A stretch of 39,176 nt of DNA from an uncultured Clostridia bacterium (GTDB taxonomy: Bacteria; Bacillota; Clostridia; Lachnospirales; Anaerotignaceae). The number at the start of each line of letters is the position of its first letter. Positions within the stretch are counted from its first letter, which is position 1. The stretch lies in contig CAJUKL010000002.1 in the NCBI GenBank assembly GCA_910587195.1, positions 19,589-58,764 of the forward strand. Direction: 5' to 3'. The position numbers were made by a program, and so were the translations under genes. This document shows positions 32,370-39,176 of the stretch, piece after piece. A model generated the notes under the pieces. That model did no database searches. It was not told where the DNA came from and was given only the letters and a program-made list of their open reading frames with translations.

Positions 32370-33839
32370 TTACTTTAAATCTACTGGAATTTCATATTCT
32401 CCTTCTATCCAATAAATTGGTGTATCAAATTGCAATTTCATGGTATCTTTTTCTAAAGTATTATCATAAAATCGCAGTGCAAGCGTTTTAGAAAAAATAT
32501 CATTTTCATCTTCTAAAAGATGACCACCATCATAATTAATATAAGCAGGTTTTGCATCTATTCTATATAAGATTCTATTTTTTTGATTTGGCTCTATTTT
32601 CATTTGTAGTATTAATTTATCCATTTCTGCTTTTTCATCATAGTATTCTCCTTCTGCATTGATTCTACTATAACCAGTATAGTCTACATCTCTAATATGG
32701 CTGATAGAATATATTTTTACGGTACCATATTGAAAAAAAACTGGAATATCTACTTCTATGGTTTGCCCTACTTCTGGAACTGGAATATCTATAAATTCAC
32801 ATTCTTCTGTTTCTGCAGAAAGTGCAGTATAATGAAATATGGCAGGAAAATCCTTTTTTGTTGCATCAAATATTGCTTCTCCTCCATTTTCCAATAAACT
32901 TTTTGCACTTTTTAAAGGGGCAATGGTACCATCTTTGGTTTCTAGATAATACCGATAGTAGGGTGCATTTTTTGACTGAAAATGAGGCAAATAATACCAA
33001 GCAGTTTTATCTCCACTATAGAGTAAACTACCAAATTGAGAAATTGTTTTTGCTTCTTCAGAACTAACAGCATAATAATTTATTTTTGCGCCTTCTTTTG
33101 TCATTTTTGCTGAGGCAGTGATGGAAGTACCATTTTTTGTAACAGTGGAACCAATTTCTTTTAAGTCAGATATTGGTTTTGATTTTTTTAAGCGGAAAGA
33201 TAATTTTTTATCAAAATCTCCAACTGCAATTTCATAATATAGACTTTCAGAATCATCTATAATGAGTTGTAAATATTGGTTAAGTTGCTTAAAGTTTTCC
33301 CTTAAATGAAGACCATTTTGAGGAAAAAAAAGTGTATTTTGTTTTTCTCCATGATACCATGTAATGGGGTACTTTTCATATATCTCCTTTTCTACAGCCT
33401 CATCTCCTTCTAATACAAGTTTTCCTAATGTTTCTGGCTGATAATCATAAAGACTAGTATCTGTAATGGAAAGTGTGCCAAAAAGAAAATTATCTTTTAC
33501 ATAGCAATCTTTTAATTCTACTGTTACATCATCTTTTTGTAGTTTTCCACACAGAATTTCCACTTCATACACCATATTACTTTCTACAAGTCCAATGCCA
33601 GGAATAAAATGAAAAATTCGTTCTAATTCTGCTTGTACTGGCTTTGCTGTAAATACGGCTAATAACAATAAAAAACATACAGCAATAACATTTGCATGTC
33701 GTTTTATTTTTTTGTTTACCATCTTTTGTATCCTTTTTTGAGATAGGCTGTCCTTCATAGGAACTAATTCAATTTCTTCCCATTGCTGCAATTCTTCTTG
33801 TGTTATGCTATCTAAAAAATCTGCTAGTTTATGATTCAT
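32370..33839 (-). CDS. DUF4179-family membrane protein, probable anti-sigma factor
   Basis: 489 residues. A cytosolic N-terminus of about 50 residues (MNHKLADFLDSITQEELQQWEEI ... KMVNKKIKRHA), one membrane helix (about 50-67, VIAVCFLLLLAVFTAKPV), and the conserved juxtamembrane segment ELERIFHFIPGIGLVE mark DUF4179 proteins. The remaining roughly 400 residues are extracytoplasmic and beta-rich, apparently two Ig-like lobes. Such proteins sit beside ECF sigma factors and are thought to bind them via the cytosolic tail and release them on an envelope signal. The gene overlaps the sigma gene by 11 nt. Confidence 0.85.
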   Translation of the reverse strand: MNHKLADFLDSITQEELQQWEEIELVPMKDSLSQKRIQKMVNKKIKRHANVIAVCFLLLLAVFTAKPVQAELERIFHFIPGIGLVESNMVYEVEILCGKLQKDDVTVELKDCYVKDNFLFGTLSITDTSLYDYQPETLGKLVLEGDEAVEKEIYEKYPITWYHGEKQNTLFFPQNGLHLRENFKQLNQYLQLIIDDSESLYYEIAVGDFDKKLSFRLKKSKPISDLKEIGSTVTKNGTSITASAKMTKEGAKINYYAVSSEEAKTISQFGSLLYSGDKTAWYYLPHFQSKNAPYYRYYLETKDGTIAPLKSAKSLLENGGEAIFDATKKDFPAIFHYTALSAETEECEFIDIPVPEVGQTIEVDIPVFFQYGTVKIYSISHIRDVDYTGYSRINAEGEYYDEKAEMDKLILQMKIEPNQKNRILYRIDAKPAYINYDGGHLLEDENDIFSKTLALRFYDNTLEKDTMKLQFDTPIYWIEGEYEIPVDLK

Positions 33840-34368
33840 AATATGCGCCTCCTTCCAATGCTTTTTTTAGTTTTTGTAGTCCTCTTTGTACCTTTTTATC
33901 AACAGTATTTTCTTTTAATTGAAATTTTTCTGCTATCATTTTGGTACTGTATCCGAAATAATATTTCATCATAAAAATATGGCTGTCTGGTTCTCCTAAT
34001 TCTGCAATGCACTGTAATAATAAAGAACGATTTTCCATTTGTTCATATTCATTTTTAAAGGTTGGAAATTCTTCTGTTAAAGAAAGAGATTGATTTTCTA
34101 CTAAATTTTTATATCTTTGTCCTGCTTTTCTTCTTGCTATAACACAAATATATGTTTTTAAAGACCCTTTTTCTAAAGAAATATGCTCTCTCCCATTAAA
34201 AATATCTACAAAAACGTCGCTTACACATTCCTCTATTTCTTGCTGTGAAAAATCTGCTAATCGGTTTTTGACAATGGTATAGCATAGTCCCATATATTGT
34301 TTCATTATCTGCTCTAAAGCCTTTTCTGGGCGTTTTTGTAATAAGTCTAATAATTTTTGTTCTTCCAT
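33829..34368 (-). CDS. ECF-type RNA polymerase sigma factor
   Basis: 179 residues from ATG 34368 (MEEQKLLDLLQKRPEKA), preceded by AAAGGGGGC; an earlier in-frame ATG (34392) would put the ribosome binding site inside the gene. Region 2: ALEQIMKQYMGLCYTIVKNRL, then EECVSDVFVDIFNGREHIS (-10 recognition), then GSLKTYICVIARRKAGQRYK. Region 4: QCIAELGEPDSHIFMMKYYFGYSTKMIAEKFQLKENTVDKKVQRGLQKLKK, an HTH for the -35. It is co-transcribed with, and presumably controlled by, the DUF4179 protein. Confidence 0.92.
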   Translation of the reverse strand: MEEQKLLDLLQKRPEKALEQIMKQYMGLCYTIVKNRLADFSQQEIEECVSDVFVDIFNGREHISLEKGSLKTYICVIARRKAGQRYKNLVENQSLSLTEEFPTFKNEYEQMENRSLLLQCIAELGEPDSHIFMMKYYFGYSTKMIAEKFQLKENTVDKKVQRGLQKLKKALEGGAYYES

Positions 34369-34403
34369 GGTTTCGCCCCCTTTCTGTTGCATTTTACTAT
34401 TCT

Positions 34404-34432
34404 ATTGTAATAAAAAAACAAAATTCTGACAG
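34404..34432 (-). promoter_or_regulatory. Promoter of the sigma/DUF4179 operon
   Basis: Minus strand CTGTCA, 17-bp spacer, TACAAT. The match is to the housekeeping type; no typical ECF -35 (GAAC/TGTAAC) was found in this gap. Confidence 0.5.
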
Positions 34433-34447
34433 AAATAACAGAAAAAC

Positions 34448-34477
34448 TTGATTTTACTATAGAAATTATACTATAAT
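34448..34477 (+). promoter_or_regulatory. Promoter of purA
   Basis: TTGATT, 18-bp spacer, perfect TATAAT. Start near 34484. No purine riboswitch fits in the short leader of about 38 nt. Confidence 0.75.
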
Positions 34478-34521
34478 CTATATGTTGCAGTTTACCACAT
34501 TGGAAAGGATGTGTTATCATT

Positions 34522-35796
34522 ATGTTAACATCAATAGTAGGTATCAATTGGGGCGATGAGGGAAAAGGAAGAATGGTTGACCTTCTTTCTGAAAATTATG
34601 ACATCGTTTCCCGCTATCAAGGAGGAAATAATGCAGGACATACTGTTATCAATGACAAAGGCAAATTTATATTAAATCTGTTACCTTCTGGAATTCTCCG
34701 TGAAAATGTTGTCAATATTATGGGAACAGGTATGGTAATTGATTTGGAGCATTTGAGTAATGAAAAGAAAAAATTAACAGATGCTGGCGTAAAAATTACA
34801 CCGGAAAATTTAAAAATCAGTGACAGAGCAATTATTTGTATGCCTTATCATAAACAACTGGATATTTTAGAAGAAGACCGTCTTGGTGATGCAAAGTTTG
34901 GTTCTACAAGACGTGGTATTTCTCCAGTCTATGGGGACAAATATATGAAAAAATGTATCCGTATGGGTGATTTACTTCATCCGGAACAATATCAGGCTTC
35001 TTTAAAAAATATATTATCTTGGAAAAATTTAACCATTAAAAATGTATATTCTGCAAATGAAGTAAAATATGAAGATATGCTTGCTTGGTTAGAAAAATAT
35101 GCACAAGAATTTAAAGATTATATCTGCGATACTGGCGTTTACTTAAACAACGCAGTCAAAGAAGGAAAAAAAGTAATGTTTGAAGCACAACTTGGTGCAT
35201 TGCGAGATATTGATTTTGGGATTTATCCATTTACTTCTTCCTCCTCTACCATTGCTGCATATGCTCCAATTGGTGCAGGGGTTCCAAATTTAAAATTGAC
35301 AAATATAATTGGAATTATGAAGGCATATTCTTCTTGTGTAGGAGAAGGCCCTTTTACAGTGGAAATGTTTGGAGAAGAAGGAGAAGCATTACGTGCTGCT
35401 GGCGGAGAATATGGTGCTGCAACAGGCAGACCAAGACGTGTTGGCGCATTTGATGCAGTTGCTTCCCGTTATGGTGTAAGAGTACAAGGTTGCGATGAGG
35501 TTGCTCTGACAAAGTTAGATGTGCTTTCCTACTTAGATAAAATACCTGTTTGTACTGCTTATACTGTCAATGGCAAAGAAACAAAAGAATTTCCTTTTTC
35601 CGCAGAGTTGGCACTTGCAAAGCCTGTCATAGAATATGTAGATGGCTGGAAATGTGATATTTCAAAATGCAGAAAACCACAGGATTTACCACCTGCTGCA
35701 TTAGATTATATTAAATATATAGAAGAATTGTCAGAATGTCGTATTAAATATGTATCTGTTGGTGCAGCAAGAGAAGAATATATTGTAATGTACTAA
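34522..35796 (+). CDS. purA: Adenylosuccinate synthetase
   Basis: 424 residues, the usual size. The P-loop-like start is INWGDEGKGRMVDLLSENYDIVSRYQGGNNAGHTVI, with catalytic Asp (WGDEGKG) and His (GHTV). Further motifs are GSTRRGISPVYGDK, EAQLGALRDIDFGIYPFTSSSS (IMP/Asp loop), and GAATGRPRRVGAFD and TKLDVLSYLDKIPVC near the guanine site. It joins IMP and aspartate using GTP, the first step from IMP to AMP. RBS GGAAAGGA. It stands alone with its own promoter and terminator. The R in GKGRMVD, where GKGKIVD is usual, suggests a divergent subgroup. Confidence 0.97.
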   Translation: MLTSIVGINWGDEGKGRMVDLLSENYDIVSRYQGGNNAGHTVINDKGKFILNLLPSGILRENVVNIMGTGMVIDLEHLSNEKKKLTDAGVKITPENLKISDRAIICMPYHKQLDILEEDRLGDAKFGSTRRGISPVYGDKYMKKCIRMGDLLHPEQYQASLKNILSWKNLTIKNVYSANEVKYEDMLAWLEKYAQEFKDYICDTGVYLNNAVKEGKKVMFEAQLGALRDIDFGIYPFTSSSSTIAAYAPIGAGVPNLKLTNIIGIMKAYSSCVGEGPFTVEMFGEEGEALRAAGGEYGAATGRPRRVGAFDAVASRYGVRVQGCDEVALTKLDVLSYLDKIPVCTAYTVNGKETKEFPFSAELALAKPVIEYVDGWKCDISKCRKPQDLPPAALDYIKYIEELSECRIKYVSVGAAREEYIVMY

Positions 35797-35799
35797 AAC

Positions 35800-35827
35800 A
35801 AAGGGGAGAAAAATTCTCCCCTTTTGT
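35800..35827 (+). terminator. Terminator of purA
   Basis: Stem AAAGGGGAGA/TCTCCCCTTT (10 bp) ending in TTTTG. Confidence 0.88.
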
Positions 35828-35925
35828 CTGTCAATAAACCTCTTTGTTCCGTTCGCAAAAGAAAAAACTTATAGAGTTCTGAACATCCATCAGACAAAGT
35901 CCAAAGTCTTTTCCTTTTTTAAAAG
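35826..35925. repeat. Probable decayed copy 7 of the intergenic repeat
   Basis: GTCTGTCAATAAA, TTTGTTCCGTTCGCAAAAGA, AAACTT and later CAGACAAAGTCCAAAGTC align loosely with the start and end of copy 6 (CTTGTCAATAAA; TTTGTTCTGTTTGCAAAAGA) and with AGACCAAAGTCC of copy 5. Hairpin D is lost. The rest of the gap (35926-36120) shows no gene or clear motif. Confidence 0.5.
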
Positions 35926-36120
35926 TCTGTATCTACCTCAAACCCTTGGCTTTACAGCATTTCTCAATAGATGGGTACAGTTTTTTTATTTTTAGAATAG
36001 TGATATGTTTCCTTTACAAGCTTTTTGATAAATCCTCTTTGAGTGCCATGGTAAGAACTAAAACGCATAATTTTTATACGGCTACCCTACATCATGCATT
36101 ATGCATTCCAGTAAAATGAC

Positions 36121-36149
36121 TTGCAAAATAGAACAATTTTTACTATCAT
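36121..36149 (+). promoter_or_regulatory. Promoter of the DAHP synthase gene
   Basis: TTGCAA, 17-bp spacer, TATCAT. Start near 36156, so translation cannot begin upstream of that point. Confidence 0.6.
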
Positions 36150-36192
36150 AAAAAAGATGATAAATAAACAAAAGCGAAAGGATTTGTATAAT

Positions 36193-37221
36193 ATGAGTTT
36201 CAAAGTAATACAAAATATTCCTTCACCAGAGGAAATGTTGGAAAAAGTGGCAATGTCACCAAAGTTACAAGCCATTAAAAAACAACGTGATGAAGAAATG
36301 AAAGCAATATTAGAGGGAAAAGAAAATAAATTTATTGTGGTTATCGGACCTTGTTCTGCAAGTGATGAAGATGCCGTTTGTGATTATGTTTCCCGCTTGG
36401 CAAAAATTAATGATGAGGTAAAAGAAAAATTGTTTCTTGTACCTCGTATTTATACCAATAAACCAAGAACAACAGGAGAAGGTTATAAAGGAATGTTACA
36501 TCAGCCAGACCCAGAAAAAGGTGCTAATATTTTAAAGGGAATTGTAGCACTCAGAAAAATGCATATTCGAGCGATTGAAGAATCTCATTTGACAGCGGCA
36601 GATGAAATGCTATATCCTGAAAATTTATTATATGTTAATGATATGCTTTCTTATATTGCGATTGGAGCACGTTCTGTCGAAAATCAACAACATCGTCTTG
36701 TTTCCAGCGGAATTGATGTACCTGTTGGTATGAAAAATCCAACAAGTGGTGATTATTCTGTTATGTTTAATTCGATTCATGCAGCGCAATCTGGACATAC
36801 TTTTATGTATCGTGACCATGAAGTTTCTACAACAGGCAATCCGTATGCTCATGCCATTTTACGTGGCTCTGTGAACAAACATGGACAAAATATTCCCAAT
36901 TATCACTATGAGGATATGATACTTGTACATGAACTTTATCAAAAACATGGTCTTGTAAATCCTTGTGTAATGGTAGATACAAACCATGCAAATTCTAAAA
37001 AAATATATTATGAACAACCAAGAATTGTTGCGGAAGTGCTCCACAACAGAAAAATTAATAAGGATATATGCAATATGATAAAAGGGGTCATGATTGAAAG
37101 TTTTATTGAAGAAGGAAATCAAAAAACAGATGGTCATGTATATGGAAAATCTATTACAGATGCTTGTATCGGTTGGGATACAACCAAAGAATTGCTTCTT
37201 TCTATGGCTGATAATATATAA
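36193..37221 (+). CDS. aroF: 3-deoxy-7-phosphoheptulonate (DAHP) synthase, class I
   Basis: 342 residues from ATG 36193 (MSFKVIQNIPSPEEML). The frame is open to 36121, but that part is promoter; the RBS is AAAGGA 10 nt upstream, a rather long spacing. Motifs of the AroF/G/H class: VVIGPCSASDEDAV, RIYTNKPRTTGEGYKGMLHQPD, SHLTAADEML, IGARSVENQQHR, VGMKNPTSGD, LRGS and MVDTNHANSKK (metal and substrate ligands). It condenses phosphoenolpyruvate and erythrose 4-phosphate, the first step of the shikimate pathway. The N-terminal extension contributes to feedback control in this class; the inhibitor (Phe, Tyr or Trp) cannot be told from sequence. Monocistronic. Confidence 0.96.
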   Translation: MSFKVIQNIPSPEEMLEKVAMSPKLQAIKKQRDEEMKAILEGKENKFIVVIGPCSASDEDAVCDYVSRLAKINDEVKEKLFLVPRIYTNKPRTTGEGYKGMLHQPDPEKGANILKGIVALRKMHIRAIEESHLTAADEMLYPENLLYVNDMLSYIAIGARSVENQQHRLVSSGIDVPVGMKNPTSGDYSVMFNSIHAAQSGHTFMYRDHEVSTTGNPYAHAILRGSVNKHGQNIPNYHYEDMILVHELYQKHGLVNPCVMVDTNHANSKKIYYEQPRIVAEVLHNRKINKDICNMIKGVMIESFIEEGNQKTDGHVYGKSITDACIGWDTTKELLLSMADNI

Positions 37222-37225
37222 TTTA

Positions 37226-37267
37226 AAAAAGTGGCTTATTTTATTATATATAAATAAGCCACTTTTT
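37226..37267. terminator. Bidirectional terminator between DAHP synthase and AAA+ genes
   Basis: Perfect 16-bp stem AAAAAGTGGCTTATTT / AAATAAGCCACTTTTT with a 10-nt loop. It serves both converging genes. Confidence 0.9.
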
Positions 37268-37284
37268 GTTAAACATAAAATGCA

Positions 37285-38532
37285 TCAGCCTCTGACAAAT
37301 TCTTGAATGGCTATCTGTAAATCCTCACAAGTTAACAAAGAGAGTCGTTGTCTTTCTTCTTTTTCTTTTGCAATTTGAGAAGAAAATACTGCATTTTCCT
37401 GCCATTCCATAAATCTTTCTGCTGCTACTGCCATAGTATGTTCTAATAATCGTCTTGCTTCTCTACCATTTCCAAAATTTTCATCTTTCACTCTTTCCTC
37501 AAAAAAAGGAAGTAATACTTTTTCCCACCCCTTTTCTAATCGAAAAGTTGCATTATTTGCCAATGCTTCAAAAATGGTAAGCATTTCTTGGGCAGAATAA
37601 GGCGAAAAATGTACAGTAAAAGTAATTCTGCTTGCAATCCCCGGATTTTCATCTAAAAATCGTTTCATTTTATTATTTTTTTCGTTAATATCTCCACCAT
37701 ATCCCGCAAATATAATCAGTTTATCATGGCTGTGTTCTTCCACTTCAATACAAAGTTGTGCCAATGCCTCCTGTGAAAAATTATCTGTTCTTTCTGTTTC
37801 ATTGTAATTGACAAGGGAATAGGCTTCATCAATAATAATAATATCATTTGTTTCAAATATTTGATGCACTCTATCAGAAGTTTGTCCTACATATTTTGCT
37901 TTTAATTGTGTTCCTGTTACATATGCCATACTTCCCCCAGAAAGCAATTCTTCTTCAATCATCATTTCTGCAAAATATCTAGCAGATGTGGTTTTTGCTG
38001 TGCCGGGAGGCCCAATAAAAGCTAATACTTTATGAATGGGAGGAGTAGGCAAATGATAATCTTCTCTTTTTTTTGCAAATTGATAAACAGCACCTAGTTT
38101 GCATAAGGTATGTTTCATTTCTTCTTGTCCGATAACATTTTGACAAAGTCTATGGTAGGCAGCCGTTTCTTTTGGGGAAACATCCATAACTTTTTGCTTT
38201 TGTCGTTCCGGTGTCTGGTGATTTAGATGGTATTTTCCGTATTCTAAATATGCTTTTAAAAATTCATATTCTTGTACAGAAAGCCTTTTTTCAAATTTAT
38301 TGCCAACTTCTGAAATATCTGCATTTGCTAATAATTCTAAAAATTTTAATCTATCATTGTTAAATTTCATAACACCACTATCATTGATAATGGCAAAATC
38401 AAACCCTTGATTTTTATAAACAGCATATATTTTTTGTATCGTAAGACAAGCTTCTTCTGTTGGTGTTTTTGAAACATACATTGCATTTTCAAAAGAACGC
38501 TGTTCTAATTCTTTTAATTTTTTTTCTTCCAT
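37285..38532 (-). CDS. CbxX/CfqX (SpoVK)-type AAA+ ATPase
   Basis: 415 residues. An N-terminal region of about 130 residues is helical and not recognised. The AAA+ module then has Walker A GPPGTAKTT (174-182), the pore-loop region LKAKYVGQTSDRV (210-222), Walker B IIIIDEAYSLV (231-241), a sensor-1 region (LIIFAGYGGDINEKNNKMKRFLDENPGIASRI) and the lid with GNGREARRLLEHTM (sensor 2 Arg). LKAKYVGQT and DEAYSLV are hallmarks of the CbxX/SpoVK subgroup of hexameric remodelling ATPases. Walker A has Ala where Gly is usual (GTAKT). It lies 15 bp downstream of the surface-protein gene, probably in the same operon. The target is unknown. Confidence 0.88.
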   Translation of the reverse strand: MEEKKLKELEQRSFENAMYVSKTPTEEACLTIQKIYAVYKNQGFDFAIINDSGVMKFNNDRLKFLELLANADISEVGNKFEKRLSVQEYEFLKAYLEYGKYHLNHQTPERQKQKVMDVSPKETAAYHRLCQNVIGQEEMKHTLCKLGAVYQFAKKREDYHLPTPPIHKVLAFIGPPGTAKTTSARYFAEMMIEEELLSGGSMAYVTGTQLKAKYVGQTSDRVHQIFETNDIIIIDEAYSLVNYNETERTDNFSQEALAQLCIEVEEHSHDKLIIFAGYGGDINEKNNKMKRFLDENPGIASRITFTVHFSPYSAQEMLTIFEALANNATFRLEKGWEKVLLPFFEERVKDENFGNGREARRLLEHTMAVAAERFMEWQENAVFSSQIAKEKEERQRLSLLTCEDLQIAIQEFVRG

Positions 38533-38547
38533 ATGCTTCCCTCTTTT

Positions 38548-39176
38548 TTATTCTGTATAGCTGCTGTCACTTTGCATACTAATCATTTTTGACTGTTCAT
38601 TCCATGTTACACCAAAGTCAATTTCTTTGGCTAAATCTCGTAATTTAAAATAAGTATTTCCTTCTATATTATAAGCCATTAAAGATTTTTCTACATCATT
38701 AAAATATAAGGTTCCATTGGAAAATACTGCTGTTTTATTTTTTGCAACACCTTTTTGTAACTCTCCGCCTGCTACCGTATAAGGTGTGTTTGTTACAACA
38801 TTGATAGCTCTTTCTGTTTCATTCCAAAGTGTATTGAATTGTTTTTGTGTGCCGTTTAATGCCATTGCTACATCTCTTAATTTAAAATATGTAAAGTCAT
38901 TGATAATATAAGCATCAAAAGAGACTTCTTTTTTATCCACTAATACTTTTGTAGAAGAAGCAAAAGCTGGTTGCTCCTGTGCTGATGCAAGTGGTGTGGA
39001 CTCTGTTGGTATTTCTGGCTCAAATATAACAGGCGCATTATCTGGTTCCTTTGGTTGTGATGGTGTTGTTTGTTCTGGTGTTTGCGTTGGCTGTGATGGT
39101 GTTGTTTGTTCTGGTGTTTGCGTTGGCTGTGATGGTGTTGTTTGTTCTGGTGTTTGTGTTGGCTGTGATGGTGTTG
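38548..39176 (-). CDS. Surface protein with copper-amine-oxidase-N-like (stalk) domain, N-terminus missing
   Basis: The frame runs off the right edge; only the last 208 residues are present. The first part is Pro/Thr/Gln repeats (TPEQTTPSQPTQ), then a linker (APVIFEPEIPTESTPLASAQEQPAFASS). The rest is a copper-amine-oxidase N-terminal-like domain: VSFDAYIINDFTYFKLRDVAMALNG, then a second similar half YNIEGNTYFKLRDLAKEIDFGVTWNEQSKMISM. The paired YFKLRD(V/L)A motif is diagnostic. Clostridial proteins with these domains are secreted or wall-bound. The C-terminus has no anchor. It is directly upstream of the AAA+ gene on the same strand. Confidence 0.85.
   Translation of the reverse strand, partial: TPSQPTQTPEQTTPSQPTQTPEQTTPSQPTQTPEQTTPSQPKEPDNAPVIFEPEIPTESTPLASAQEQPAFASSTKVLVDKKEVSFDAYIINDFTYFKLRDVAMALNGTQKQFNTLWNETERAINVVTNTPYTVAGGELQKGVAKNKTAVFSNGTLYFNDVEKSLMAYNIEGNTYFKLRDLAKEIDFGVTWNEQSKMISMQSDSSYTE
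39058..39176 (-). repeat. 36-bp tandem repeats in the surface-protein gene
   Basis: Exact-period units begin (plus-strand coordinates) at 39058, 39094, 39130 and 39166, the last cut by the window edge. Each encodes TPEQTTPSQPTQ or a close variant. Only one or two bases differ between units, so the array is young or kept uniform. Confidence 0.95.

Noticed and set aside
34478..34521. Purine riboswitch before purA
   Set aside because: The leader is only about 38 nt, too short for a purine or PRPP aptamer, and no conserved core is present.
36121..36192. N-terminal extension of DAHP synthase
   Set aside because: The extra codons overlap a TTGCAA-17-TATCAT promoter and start with TTG. The homologous protein begins at 36193.

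Overview
The window looks like chromosome of a low-GC, Gram-positive, endospore-forming anaerobe of the class Clostridia. The evidence is a five-gene spoVA operon with a forespore-type promoter, a T-box leader ahead of pheS, an ECF sigma/DUF4179 pair, an AgrC/LytTR-type two-component system, a single-membrane MacA/MacB exporter, and A+T-rich DNA with strong GGAGG-type ribosome binding sites. Naming a genus would be guesswork. There is no prophage, no CRISPR array, and no tRNA or rRNA gene that I can see. The only transposon material is one decayed IS1182-type transposase remnant (19294-19908).

Layout. 1-487 is the 3' end of a repetitive surface protein. 695-3517 is the trkA-trkH potassium uptake pair. 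3716-7145 is a MacA / ATPase / MacB exporter operon. 7405-9012 (minus) is a DEAD-box RNA helicase. 9354-11113 (minus) is a MarR regulator and MATE pump operon under a near-ideal promoter with a 16-bp palindromic operator. 11220-14355 (minus) holds a small coiled-coil FlxA-like protein and an 8-oxoguanine glycosylase / LytTR regulator / GHKL kinase operon. On the plus strand follow a secreted SpoIID-domain protein (14512-16224), a Gfo/Idh oxidoreductase (16283-17254) and ridA-ilvA (17633-19235). After the IS remnant come two small minus-strand genes. Then pheS and pheT, led by a Phe T-box, are separated by 438 bp of repeat DNA. spoVAA-AB-AC-AD-AE runs on the minus strand (25343-28256), divergent from a DUF434 gene (28461-29174). 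A large SIR2-like/TPR protein (29482-32064) follows. The right end has a sigma/anti-sigma pair (minus), purA (plus), a DAHP synthase (plus), a CbxX/SpoVK-like AAA+ ATPase (minus) and the C-terminal part of a copper-amine-oxidase-N-like surface protein (minus, cut by the window edge).

Two things stand out. First, a family of about 100-200 bp intergenic repeats (7146, 9137, 22210, 22424, 25180, 32085 and probably 35826) is built from shared hairpin modules. Arms change together between copies, so the fold rather than the sequence seems conserved. Two copies lie between pheS and pheT, with a terminator-like hairpin between them. Second, the 860-residue protein at 29482-32064 joins an N-terminal SIR2-like NAD-binding domain to two TPR arrays separated by six perfect-period 12-residue Pro-rich repeats. 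That architecture is typical of NAD-depleting anti-phage effectors and is the best candidate here for an undescribed system.

Working links: RidA removes the reactive enamine/imine made by the adjacent threonine ammonia-lyase; the anti-sigma-like DUF4179 protein probably restrains the co-transcribed sigma factor; the SpoVA proteins form the channel for dipicolinic acid in spores; MarR probably represses itself and the MATE pump. All coordinates and motifs come from reading the sequence. Family names rest on recognisable motifs, not on database searches.
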